DNA from: Cichorium intybus
Taxonomy: Eukaryota > Streptophyta > Magnoliopsida > Asterales > Asteraceae
Assembly (NCBI GenBank): GCA_023525715.1
Contig: CM042010.1
Location: 87,659,384-87,723,383 of the forward strand
Direction: 5' to 3'
DNA length: 64,000 nucleotides
Positions 46,737 to 57,449 of this stretch are shown here, one piece after another (the stretch's first letter is position 1; every line of letters starts with the position of its first letter). The notes beneath the pieces are model-generated. The model saw only the letters and a program-made list of their open reading frames with translations, did no database searches and was not told the origin of the DNA. Made by a program: the position numbers and the translations under genes.

Positions 46737-47016
46737 TTGGTAGTCAAGGCGATGATGTGGTCTAGTTTTGACTAGCAAGATTGGAGAAATAGTAGTTCAT
46801 TTTCCGAAAGAGTCGGCGTCATTATGGTTGACGTGGGTGACGTGACTTATCCATTTCCATCATTAGGAACGTTTTCCAACTTCCCGCTTTTCGTTTCATC
46901 TTTATATTGCTTTTTAGGGTTTTTTCTGACTTCCCCTTTTTCTTACGTTTTACTCACTTGCTTGTTCCTGTCTTCCCATTGTCGTCTTCCTTCTTCCTTC
47001 TCCCTCCCTTTCAAAA

Positions 47017-49301
47017 ATGGCAAGCAACGATCGGCAAGAAATTTCTGATGATGTTTACGGTCCTTTAGTTGAGAGGTACGGTTTCCAGCCCGAGGATGGG
47101 GTCCTTGTTCCCGATGCCGACGTAGGGTTTTCTTTGCCTCCTGAAGGGAAAACTGGTATTTATTTGAAGACTTTCGATGCTGGGTATCGCCTTCCAACGT
47201 CGGATTTTGTGGAGGAGGTTGTGCGTCGCAATAGCGTCGGTTTGCACCAACTAACGCCGAATTTGGTGAACAAGATAGTGGCTTTCGAGCTCTTGTGTCA
47301 TAGTTTGGGTATCGTTCCCGATTTTTATGTGTTCAAGCATTACTTTCGTGTTGCTGCTTCCGGTGAAAATTATGCCTTTTACAGAAGGACCTCCGTTCAC
47401 ACATTGATTCCGGAGCCCAAGTACTCGCCTAAGCACTGGCAAGATAAGTGGTTATGGGTGAACTCTTCTCGCGTTGGGTATATGCATCATCGCACTGGTA
47501 CGATTTCTGACCAGATTCCTAAATTGTTCCCCCATCAAGAGCAGATAGTGAAAACTTTAAATGGTTATCGTGTCGTTCCGGAGGAATTTCCCGAGCACAT
47601 CCTGGCTGGTGGGGGTTTGAGCACATCATGGCGCATGAGGGGAAAAATGCCGGAGTTTTATGTGCTACGGAAGGGTATGCGTTGATTCTTCTTTCCTTTT
47701 CCTCTTTTTTTGTTGATCTATCCTTGATGTTTCTCCTTTCTTGTTTTCGTTTACTTGAAGGTAGTCCATGTAAAGTGTGTTTTGAAGATGTTCTTGCTAA
47801 AGAATGGGGAAAAGGAGAGCTGAAGTATCGCGAGGTCGACTTGTACGATAAAGTAGCTGCGCCCTTCGCTTTTCAAAACCCAGATGTAGCTGCCTGAGAC
47901 ACAGGGATACAGGGCTTAGAGGGCGAGAAGGTCAAAGGAGAGGGATCTGGAGGTGTCTCGTTGATAGATGCAAAAGTGGGAGGGTTGTCGAAGAGTGATC
48001 GTGAAGAATCTTCTAAATCGGTGCGAGATAGCAAGGAGGGTATTTTGAGGGGGTTGGCCAGGTTGGCAAACAAGAGAAAGTTGGCATGGGGGTTGTTGGA
48101 GGGTTCAGAGAATCCTCCTGATACAAGGCTGATCAGAAGAGTAAGTCGGCGTCAGTTGTTAAACAACTTAAAACAGGATGATTTGGGTATAATCTCCATT
48201 CCTGATGATGAGGAGGTGGACGCCGGTGGGAAAGAGGCTCCGGCAGGGTCTGGGAGCGCTGGGGATCATAATGAGGGATTGTCTTTTGACCCAAAAGTCA
48301 TGTCTGGGTCTGGTGGAATGGAAAATTTAGGAGATGCTGGGGGTAATGATTTTGATGTTGGTGTTGGAGGTGGATTTGAGACAGGCGGGGGAAGTGGGTC
48401 TGGGGTTGGTGGTGGCATGGGGGCGGCTTTAGATACCCATATTTGGTCTGACTTTTCATCGCTGCCTTTCGTCCCTGAGTGGAAACTCGTTAATGGTTCT
48501 CGGGTGTTTCCTTAGGAGAATGCTGTTGATTTTGCTCTTCATGCATTTCCTCCGGCCGCCGAGGCGGAGATGGAGAACTTTTCTCATGACAATTTGGTTA
48601 ACACCTTCAGGTTTGCTTCTGCTCAGTCTGCATATTATCTGGCTGCTGCAGCGAAGAGGATAGAGCGTTTATCAGCCTCTTCCTCTCTCCAAGAGTCTTT
48701 AAAGGTTGAAGCTCGTGATGCATTGGCCGAGAGTGCTCGTTTACGTGCACTGAATGTTGAACTAGAGGCTCATGTTGCTAGTTTAGAGGCTGCTGCTTGT
48801 CAGTTTGATCGTAAATATGAGTTGTTGGTTGCAGAAAAAATGTCGGTAGAATAGCGATTGGAGAAGCTTGACCAAGATAACGAGGCTCTAATGATCCGTT
48901 CGGAGAGTTTGGAAGCCGAATTGTGCGAGAAAGATCGCCTATTGGAAGAGAAGAGCATTGCCTTGGAGAAGATGGGAGATGACTTGAAGTGGATGGTGGA
49001 AGAGGGTGCTGTCAGGATTGTGGAGAAGGTATTTCTGGTTCCCGAGTTTGTGCATGGTATTAACCGTATTCGCAGGGCAAGTTATGTAGCTGGTGAGGAG
49101 GCAGGCAGGCGTGGTCTGCGTCAAGAGTTGAAGATTGGTGGCCTGGATGTTGGAGAAGGAAGTTCGGCTTCGAATTGTGCCAGGGAAGTTGACGATGCCA
49201 TGGAAGAATTTGCATCTCTCGATTATGCGGGGTTACTGAATTTGGGGCAGCTCGGGGTGGACGACTTGAGGGAGTTGTTGAAAGTGGAAGCCGATGGGTA
49301 G
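47017..49301 (+). pseudogene. Antisense ORF of Tat-1 ('putative gypsy-type transposon' family), one intron
   Basis: Opposite in strand to gag-pol. Exon 1 (47017-47674) starts in good context (AAAAATGGC) after a C/T-rich leader. Its product (GIYLKTFDAGYRLPTSDFVE, LHQLTPNLVNKIVAFELLCH, FKHYFRVAASGENYAF, WQDKWLWVNSS) resembles the plant family called Transposase_28 / putative gypsy-type transposon, whose function is unknown. A GT-AG intron (47675-47760) joins exon 1 in phase to exon 2 (47761-49301). Exon 2 is one frame with stops at 47895-47897, 48513-48515 and 48852-48854. It contains a Gly-rich stretch at about 48310-48420 and a coiled coil at about 48650-49000. The full protein would be about 730 residues. 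The stops suggest a dead copy. Confidence 0.75.
47675..47760 (+). other. Probable intron in the antisense ORF
   Basis: Donor GTATGC and acceptor TTACTTGAAG; 86 bp, T-rich like plant introns. Removing it makes a GGT codon across the junction and joins frame 1 to frame 3 without a stop. Confidence 0.7.
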
Positions 49302-50314
49302 GTTGTTGAATTTGTTTTTCGATATGGTTGTAATCAGTTTAATGCTTTGGACAACTTCTTTTTGTGTTTGGTTGGTTTAGGGTGGTTGTAGACAAATGTT
49401 TCGTTTATGTAATTGAAGGATAGATCTTTGGCACTTGATCTTGTAATTTGTTCTTGGTTGACACGATGCTTGGTTATGCGTACTGTTGATGTGGGTGTCA
49501 TTAGTGTCAGGTCAGAGCTTAGTTCAACTGGTGTTCAATTGTTCTTAAAGTTTTAGATTTTTGATGTAAATGGTGCTTGGCCATCTGTTGATAAGTTGTG
49601 ACTTAATGTGGTTGGTGCTCGGCCATTTCATTATTAGGTTGTTGCTCAATGCGAGTGGTGTTCGGCTAATTGTGTTAAGTTATGACTTAACATAGATGGT
49701 GCTCGGGCGTTTGCATTAAGTTGTGACTTAATACGAGTGGTGCTCGGCTAATTGTGCTAAGTTGTGACTTAACATAGATGGTGCTCGGCCGTTTGCATTA
49801 AGTTGTGACTTAATACGAGTGGTGCTCGGCCAATTGTGCTAAGTTGTGACTTAACATAGATGGTGCTCGGCCGTTTGCGTTAAGTTGTGACTTAATACGA
49901 GTGGTGCTCGGCCAATTGTGCTAAGTTGTGACTTAACATAGATGGTGCTCGGCCGTTTGCATTAAGTTGTGACTTAATACGAGTGGTGCTCGGCCAATTG
50001 TGCTATGTTGTGACTTAACATAGATGGTGCTCGGCCGTTTGCATTAAGTTGTGACTTAATACGAGTGGTGCTCGGCCAATTGTGCTAAGTTGTGACTTAA
50101 CATAGATGGTGCTCGGCCGTTTGCATTAAGTTGGTTGGGTGATCAGGCCAACCAATTGTTATTAATACGCCTTAGACATAAACGTCATGCTATATAATCG
50201 TCAAAATCCGATTTTTTGCAACATCAAATCCATTACATGTGTTCGAAGATAGCAAAGAAAGAAAAAGAAAAGAGGGATGTCGCAATTGGTATTCGGGTCT
50301 CCTTGTATTAATCT
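49302..50314. other. Non-coding region between antisense ORF and pol of Tat-1
   Basis: No gene. It consists of the 3' flank of the antisense ORF, the tandem array at 49572-50131, and about 180 bp of spacer before the integrase stop. Confidence 0.7.
49572..50131. repeat. 41-bp tandem array, alternating as 82-bp dimers (14 units)
   Basis: Units beginning GGTGCTCGGCC start at 49572, 49614, 49657, 49698 and then every 41 bp to 50108. From 49698 two variants alternate: one ends ...TTAATACGAGT, the other ...TTAACATAGAT, so the higher-order unit is 82 bp. Each holds an inverted repeat around TGTG (ATTAAGT/ACTTAAT or TAAGT/ACTTA). The first three are more diverged. Confidence 0.92.
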
Positions 50315-51424
50315 TTAGAAATGAAAGTTCTTCAGATGCTGAATATTCCATGTCCTCGGTATCGGGTTGCCATCCATGGTTTCCAGCACATATGCCCCGT
50401 TCTGGTGTGCCTCTACCACCTTATATGGGCCCTCCCAAGTTGGGCCTAATTTCCCCCTCGGCTGGGCATGGCTAACTTCGTTTTTTCGCAATACCAGGTC
50501 ACCTACTTTGAACGCCCTTCCTTTCACCCGTCTGTTATAGTACCTTTCCGTGTTAGACTTATACCTTGCCTGTCTAACGCTGGCAAGTTCACGTCGTTCT
50601 TCTAGCAAATCCAAATTGTGTCTTAGGTCCTCCTCCGTCTTTTCAATGCTGAAGGCAGAGACCCGTAGAGAGGTTATGGAAAGTTCTGGAGGGAGCATTG
50701 CTTCTGATCCGTACACCAAGCTGAATGGTGTTTCTTGTGTGCTGGTTCTTGGTGTTACTCGGTAGGACCAAAGAACGCTTGGTAGTTCCTCCACCCAGTT
50801 GCCTTTGGCCTTTCCCAATCTTTTCTTGATTCCATTCACCATGGTGCGGTTGGTAACTTCTATTTGGCCATTGGCTTGTGGATGAGCGACCGACGTGAAC
50901 TGCTGTCGGATTTGTCTTTCCTCGCACCATCCTCGAAAGGGATTTTCGGCAAACTGCAGCCCGTTGTCACTGATTAATACTCGCGGGGTGCCAAACCTGG
51001 TGAGTATATGTTTCCACATGAATTTGATGATGCTATGTCCAGTTATGGGGGCTACAGGCTCCGCTTCTACCCATTTGGTGAAGTAATCGACTGCCACGAT
51101 TAGGAATTTCACTCTTCCTGGAGCTTCCGGAAAAGGCCCGAGAATATCAATGCCCCATTGGAAGAATGACCATGGGCTTCTTATGCTTGTCAGGGTGGCT
51201 GCGGGTAGATTCTATGTTGGGGAAAAAGTCTGGCATTCTATACATTTGCGTGTTATCTCCATTGCATCGGCGTGAATGTCGGGCCAGTAAAATCCCATTC
51301 GCAGGATTTTGCCCGTTAACGCCCTTGCTCCCTCATGGGCCCCTGCTAGCCCAGAGTGTATTTCGTCTAGTGCCTGACATCCTTCTTTCTTTGTTATACA
51401 TTTTAACCAGGGGTCAGGTATCAT
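50315..51424 (-). pseudogene. Integrase of Tat-1
   Basis: The minus frame holds the zinc-binding H...H...C..C region (EIHSGLAGAHEG ... RKCIECQ) and the catalytic core with D in GIDILGPFPE, D in VLISDNGLQF, and E in ANGQIEVTNRTMV. The C-terminal GKLGPTWEGPYKV part follows and ends at 50315. All three DDE residues are present, but a TAG after CQTFSPT interrupts the frame. A frameshift at about 51421 separates it from RNase H. Activity is unlikely. Confidence 0.85.
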
Positions 51425-52344
51425 TTTTTGTAAAGATTCCCTTCGATTATGGCAAAGTTGGGAGCTTTGACCCGGATCTTGCAGGCTTTCGTGTCATCTT
51501 CTGGCAAGGTCCCATGCTGGAGGTATTCCATGAATGGAGTACTCCAAGTTGTTGAGTCCTCTGATGTTTCGTTAACTTGCTTTTCTTTGATACTGCTCTC
51601 AGGTAACACCTCGACTAACACTTTTTTGGTTAAATGGTCGAATGATGTTGAGGCTAGCTTACTCAAAGCGTCGACTCGTCTGTTTTCTGACCGGGGAATC
51701 TGTTTAATTGAGAAACTATCAAAGGATTTTGTTAACTTTTGTACTGCTTCCATGTATTTTTGCATTCGTTTGTCTCTGGCTTCGTATTGGCCATTTATCT
51801 GGTTCGTCACCAATAATGAGTCACTTAAGGCTGTCACTTGCTTTGCCCCATTTTCAATTTCTAGTCGAAGTCCTGCCAGCAAGGCTTCATATTCCGCCTC
51901 GTTATTTGATGTTCGAAAGTCAAAGCGCAATGCGTACGTGATCTCTTCGCCCTGAGGACTTTTTAGAATCAGGCCAGCTCCTGATCCTTCTTTTCCGGCT
52001 GCTCCATCAGTGAATAAAGTCCATTCGCATAGTTGTTCCTTGGTGGGAGAACGTGTGACAGTCGGTGTTTCTGTGAACGATTGGTCAGGGACTTCGATTA
52101 AGAAATCTACCAGCGCTTGTGCCTTGATGCCTGTGCGAGGCCAGTAAGTGAGGGCGTGTTCTCCCAGCTCTATGGCCCATTTGGCTAGTCTTCCGAAATT
52201 TTATGGTTTTAGGAGGATCTGCTTAAGCGGCTGACTGGTGAGTACTTCAATATGGTGCGCTTGGAAATATCGGAGAAGATGCCTGGCAGCATGTACGAGT
52301 GCTAGAACTAGTTTCTCTAGCATTGGGTAATTGATTTCCGGGCC
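51421..52344 (-). pseudogene. RNase H of Tat-1
   Basis: FTDGAAGKEGSGAGLIL at about 52020-51970, then RTSNNEAEYEALLAGLRL, SDSLLVTNQI and RRVDALSKLAS: the D...E...D pattern of plant gypsy RNase H. The reading frame is broken between RT and this domain (stops near 52345 and about 52200). The 169-codon open part ends at 51421 where the frame shifts. Confidence 0.8.
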
Positions 52345-54149
52345 TTAGAGTGCTCGACTGCTGAAATACACTGGGAATTGTGTATTGCTCCTTTCCACTA
52401 CTAATACCGCTGAGATGGCTTCATGTGACGTTGATAAATACATGGATAATATTTCACCTGGAATAGGACTAGCCAGCGTAGGTAAGTTGCTCAATGCTTG
52501 CTTAAGATTTTGCCAAGCTCCGTCAGCTGCTGCCGTCCACCTGAATCCTTCCTTATTGACTTCCCCTTTTAGCATATTGAAGAGTGGAAGGGCTTTCTCT
52601 GCTGATTTTGCTATGAAACGGCCTAATGCTGTTAACTTTCCATTCAATGTCTGCATCTCTTTCAATGTGGCTGGAGGCTTGGTCTCAAGGGCATCTTGTA
52701 CTTTAGCGGGATTGGGGAGGATACATTGGTTTGTCACATAATATCCCAAGAAATGGCCTTCCACTACACCAAATACACATTTCGCAGGGTTTAGCTTCAT
52801 CTTAGCCTGCTCCAATGTTTTAAGTGTCTCTTCTATGTCTGTTATTAATACAGTCTCTTCCAAGCTCTTGATTACCGTATCATCGACGTAGACTTCGATG
52901 TTTGACCCGATTTGGTTGCGGAATAATTGATCTACCAGTCGTTGGTATGTTGCACCTGTATTTTTCAATCAAAAGGGCATTTTCCGATAGCAGAATGTTC
53001 CTCGATCAGTATAAAATGCCGTTTTCTCTTCGTCCTCTTTTTTCATTTGTATTTGGTGATAGCCCTTGTATGCGTCTAGAAAACACTTCCACCGAAAGCC
53101 CTGAAGTGATTCAACTTTTTGGTCTATCTCTGGTAGAGGGTAGCAATCCTTGGGACAAGCTTTGTTTAGATCTATGTAGTCTATACACATCCTCCAACTT
53201 CCGTCGCTTTTCTTGACCATTACTGGGTTGGCAATCCAGTCAGGGAAAATGGCTTCCCTCAATATCCCTGCTGCAACTAATTTGGTCACTTCTGCATTAA
53301 TTGCCATGTTTCGTTCACCCGCCTGGCCCCGCTTTTTCTGCTTGATGGTATTACTTCCAGGTTTAATGTTTAAACTGTGCTCTATTACATCTCTGTCTAC
53401 TCCCACCATATCGGCAGGCTCCCATGCAAATATGTGTTTATATTGTTTAAGGAGAATAATCACTTTCTTTCTTGTTTCTACGGGCAAACTGGTACCAATA
53501 CGAACCGGTTGCTCAGGGTAGTCTTGGTTAATAATTTCTTTGTCGTTTGACTCTTCCGTTCTGGCCTTTTTGGCTGGCCTGATAATATCGTTTGGTTGCA
53601 TGACTTGACAGCAGCTTAGAGTCTGGGGGCTTGCGGCCAGAACGCAAGCTACCACGTTTGGTGTTCTGAATTTCAGGAGGCCGTGCACCGTAGATGCTAC
53701 CACCCCAAACTTTAGTAGCCCTGGCCGTCCCAAAATCATATTATGCTCTGAGGGTGCTCTTACAACGACAAAGTCGATGAGTGATGTTTTGTGGATTTTT
53801 CCGTCGAAACTCTTTAGCGTGAATGGTAGGGAGATAGTTCCAAGTGGCCATATGCTATGACCAGTGAATCCTACGAGTCGTCCCCTGGCGGGCTTCAGCT
53901 CTTCTTTGACGCCTTGCGGCAGTAGGGTAAAACAGTGTTCATGTATGATGTCGGCAGCACTTCTGCTATCCACATATACTCTATGGATTTTGATATTTTG
54001 GACATATCCAGTGAGTACCAAAGGGTTATCTCCTTGCCAGCTCTCAGGTCTCGGGTCGTCAATTGAGAAATTTAAGTTCAGGGGACCGACCTCATTATGT
54101 GTGTGTTCTCTATCAAGGCGGGCGGGTCGTTTCTGACTGGCCCGAATAG
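52345..54149 (-). pseudogene. Protease and reverse transcriptase of Tat-1
   Basis: The protease active site reads VDSRSAADII at about 53985-53961 where D-S-G-S is expected; the flap side LILGRPGL appears as MILGRPGLLKFG. RT blocks: VKKSDGSWRMCIDYIDLNKA, KCFLDAYKGYHQI, FCYRKMPF, then a TGA (52969-52971) in place of a Gly codon, then the same frame LKNTGATYQRLVDQLF, and YVDDTVIKS at 52893-52867, the polymerase catalytic box. The intact frame around a single TGA suggests a recent nonsense mutation. Confidence 0.87.
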
Positions 54150-55625
54150 TTAGAATCTCGAGAGCTTTACCACCTGTTTTATCATCCTTCCTTCCTCGTT
54201 CGGCTTTTCTGTCTGCTTCAAATTGTTCTCGTAGTTTTCTTGCAATTTCTATCAAATTACCCTTCAGGTGTTTCTCCTCCATTTCTTTCTTCAGCATGGC
54301 ACAATCAATGGTGTCATGGGCCCTGATTTTATGATATTTGCAATATCGTTGTTTACTATCTGGGGCTTTGTTCGTGGTAGATTCTTTAACTATATAGATA
54401 TCTGTCTGCCTGTTCCGAAGTTCCTCTCGATAAAATGGATTGAATCGTCGTGGAGGTCTACCTCCTCTTGGAGGAAGGTTGGAATGGTCCTGGTGTCGAC
54501 TGTGAGAATGATAACGATCGTGTCGCTTGTATTGGCCATCGGTTGTTGCCTTGAGATACTGTTGCTTTTCTGCTGTACCCTCTTCCTGCCTAAGGAACCT
54601 TTCGACTCGTTCTTTCATCTCATGTCGGGTTTGTGGAGGCCTCCCTAGAAATTTTCGAGATAACGGTCCTGGTAACAATCCCCAGGTGAACGCTCCCGTC
54701 ACCATGCGGTCATCCTGTCCCGGTACATCTAATGTGGCTTTGTTAAATCGCCTGAAGTAATCTTTCACAGACTCGCCTTCCCGCTGTTTGCAACCCATTA
54801 TAGCGTGATTATCACCCCTAAATTTGCGTAGTTGTATATACTGTTTGGTGCTAAACTTTTGAACCATGCACCCGCGTTCCCGTCCAGCGTTGTCGAGAAG
54901 TACGTATACCAAAAGCGTTGATCTAACTTCAGCGAGGTCATGTGCCACTCATAAGTGTCAATGTGGCTATCTGGGCATGTAGTTCCATTGTATACCTTCA
55001 ACGTTGGTAGTTTAGCCGTACTTGGGATCTCGTAATCCAGGAGTTCTTTGACGAAAGGGGAGCGCGGTACAGTAATTGTCGGAATTGGATTCAGTGTTTG
55101 TGGCTGGAAGGACTGGTATAATGGCACAAATGGGTATTGTGGTGTCATGTAGGGTGGGTTCATTATTGGAGCAGTATGATAACTGTTAACGTAAAATGGT
55201 GGTGGGGTGAATTGAGTTGGAGGTGTAGGGGCACTTACAAAGAAATTCTGCGGTACAGTGGGTGTCGGAGATGGGGTCGACGATGTTCCCGTGACAAACA
55301 ATGGTGGGAAAGGCGGTAAGAAACTTGCCGGGACTGGGGTTGTCGTTGACACTCCCGCCGCTGCGAGAGTAACCAATGGAGGTGGGAACAGTGGTTGCGT
55401 TGCTGTTGGCCTTGTGTGGGGAAAAGGATTAACATAGGGTAGCGGCGGCGTCAACAGGGTTGGCATCGAGGTCTGCCATGGTGAGATAGTTGTTATGGGC
55501 GATGCTGCCGTAACCGCTTGGGGTGCAGTCACCGGAGTCGAAGGTGTTACCTCTCCTAGTGACGTCATAGGACGTATTGGACTGCGTTGGGCGTCGCCCT
55601 GTTGACTTCCGGATGGTGTCGCCAT
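54150..55625 (-). pseudogene. gag of Tat-1, one frameshift
   Basis: Starts MATPSGSQQGDAQ at 55625. A P/T-rich N-terminal half, then the capsid core (AKLPTLKVYNGTTCPDSHID, GNAGAWFKSLAPNSI). A frameshift near 54820 moves to the frame GDNHAIMGCKQREGESVKDY. A basic region and CKYHKIRAHDTIDC, the degenerate zinc-like motif of Tat Gag, follow. Without the shift it would fuse to pol in one frame. Confidence 0.85.
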
Positions 55626-55666
55626 TCAAGGTTGGGAGATTGTTGTTCTTTACTTCGTCACACAAA

Positions 55667-55679
55667 CGGATGGCGCCAA
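55667..55679 (-). promoter_or_regulatory. Primer-binding site of Tat-1
   Basis: The minus strand reads TTGGCGCCATCCG directly next to the 5' LTR. Similar to the TTGGCGCCGTCTG sites of Tat-lineage elements; the exact tRNA is not certain. Confidence 0.7.
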
Positions 55680-56240
55680 TGATGCAAACTCTAGTCTCGG
55701 AATGATCTCTTGAACGATGGGATCTTGGACCTGAGCTCACCACAACAGAGAAATGGGGTCAGACGCACTCCGGGAGGCGATCCCGGGAGGGCGCTCCGAC
55801 GGTTAAGTTATTACGGTGGTCGGAAAGTATGGATTGAGTATGAAAGAGTGAGAGTTCAATGACGATATGTGATGATGATCTCCCCAAGGGCGTGATCATC
55901 ATATACCGTTATACCTGCGTGGGGACCACTTGTCAGTTGGTAGCGGATCTTTACCTTATTGGTCGATCGTCTGCCGTAAACTGTGATTGGCTCATTTGTC
56001 TGGCCAGGTGGTAGTTCGGGGACCACCTAGTTCGTTCGTGGCTTAACGGATTGCACGATGACTGTTGCAGGGTGATGTGTCATTCTGGCATTGGTACACA
56101 TGGCAATTGGCCATTTGCGACTATCGAGTCGGGTGAGGTCCAGCCAGGCCTCTGGCGGCTGGCTGTTCGTCTGAATGCTGGCGAGTTGTGCTGCTGGCAT
56201 GCTGGCGAGAGGCTGTGCGTATCCGTATGATACACTATCA
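55680..56240 (-). repeat. 5' LTR of Tat-1 (561 bp)
   Basis: Same ends as 46158-46723; lacks one 5-bp stretch near 55715. Followed by ATGGG (56241-56245). Confidence 0.95.
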
Positions 56241-57040
56241 ATGGGTAATATGATAACGGCAAAAACAAAGGTTTCTTAACAAATATACGTAAACGAGTTG
56301 ATATACATATACATTTTGTGAGACGGGTCTTCACAGTACTTATATAAGTACGTACACTAAAGTCCTGAAATCTATAACCAGAGTCTCGGTAAGAGAGCGC
56401 AATATTTGTGTATAGATCTATACGGGACTGACAACCCCGCACCTGAGCTATTAGCTACCGCTAGACCACAGGTCTGAGGTGACAAATGGCTAACAGTCCG
56501 ATGCCTGAAGAACGTCGAAGCAGGCCTACATGGTCACACTATGGTTATAGGGCGTCTCGCATGGAAAAATCAACTTATTAAAATGTTTACGTGGAAATAT
56601 ACATTTTTATGAATTTTATATTACAAACTACGTTTTACATTTTAGTCTTTGGGCTTTTAAGACTTGGACACTTTTTATAAGAACATATTGGATTTTCTTG
56701 GTTTACAATACGCGTTTACAAACAAAAGGATTTTTCTTATACAAATACTTATGAACTCCCCAACTTAATTGTTGACACTTTTTTAACTACTTGTATTCTC
56801 AGGAAACTGATAAGGTAAACCACGAGCATTGATGAAGAGACGTTACGACGTTATTTTGGTGTATTTTTGAATCATCTATTAATTGTAATCGAAACATGAA
56901 ACACTGAACTATGTAACCTTTGCAATTATTTTATGATGGTTGTGTTGCTTAGAATCACTATTATTCGACATTGTTATGATATTGTTCATGAAGTCATCCA
57001 CCTTCGAACGTTTCTGCCAATACGGTTTGCGGGTGTAACA
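56241..57040 (+). repeat. Chromo-A LTR, distal part (copy 2)
   Basis: Continues the interrupted copy 2, passes the uninterrupted Copia-1 target (about 56264-56275) and the GAGTTG recombination site (56295-56300), and ends GGGTGTAACA at 57040. No gene. Confidence 0.65.
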
Positions 57041-57449
57041 GATTGGTATCAGAGCATTGTTTATAGTGAACTAAGTATATCAATCCATTTAAAGATATAC
57101 AACTATAAATAGAATGAGACTTAAACTCTCGAAAACAATTACGTACAAGTATACTTTTAAAATTACAACGACAAATTTTATAAAAGTATAAGTACATACA
57201 TACACACTAGAACGATATTATAACAAGAACATACAAAAGTAGTAAGATGAGTTGAACACTACGAATAGGCCGAAGTATTTAGGTAGTCATATCTAGGATA
57301 GATAGAGCCTGATCAACTGTATCGGTCCAAGATGTGACTAACTGGTGCTTAGGAATAGTCATGGTGAACAACGAGTCTAAAAACTTACCTACAACCAAAT
57401 AACTAAACAATAAAAATTAAAATACTATAGGAGTATTTTATGATAGTAT
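57041..57449 (+). other. Primer site and leader of Chromo-A
   Basis: TTGGTATCAGAGC at 57043-57055 (initiator tRNA-Met type) directly follows the LTR end. The leader is AT-rich and is cut at 57449 by Ath-4. Coding parts of Chromo-A are not seen in the window. Confidence 0.65.

Larger units (their letters stand above)
46158..56240 (-). mobile_element. Tat-lineage Ty3/gypsy element Tat-1
   Basis: LTRs 46158-46723 and 55680-56240 differ by about ten substitutions and one 5-bp indel by eye (about 98% identical); ATGGG flanks both sides (46153-46157, 56241-56245). Minus-strand order: 5' LTR, primer site, gag, protease, RT, RNase H, integrase, tandem-repeat region, antisense ORF, polypurine tract, 3' LTR. 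The extra antisense ORF is a known trait of some Tat-lineage elements. It is the only element here with full pol, but it carries a gag frameshift, a stop in RT, a frameshift and a stop around integrase, and a damaged protease motif. Confidence 0.93.

Noticed and set aside
49572..50131. Regular 41-bp repeats as a CRISPR array
   Set aside because: No unique spacers: units are contiguous and alternate between two variants, and the DNA is a plant retrotransposon.
57043..57055. TGGTATCAGAGC as part of a tRNA-Met gene
   Set aside because: Only the 3' acceptor complement is present, directly beside an LTR end; it is a primer-binding site. The same holds at 2324, 33533 and 37444.
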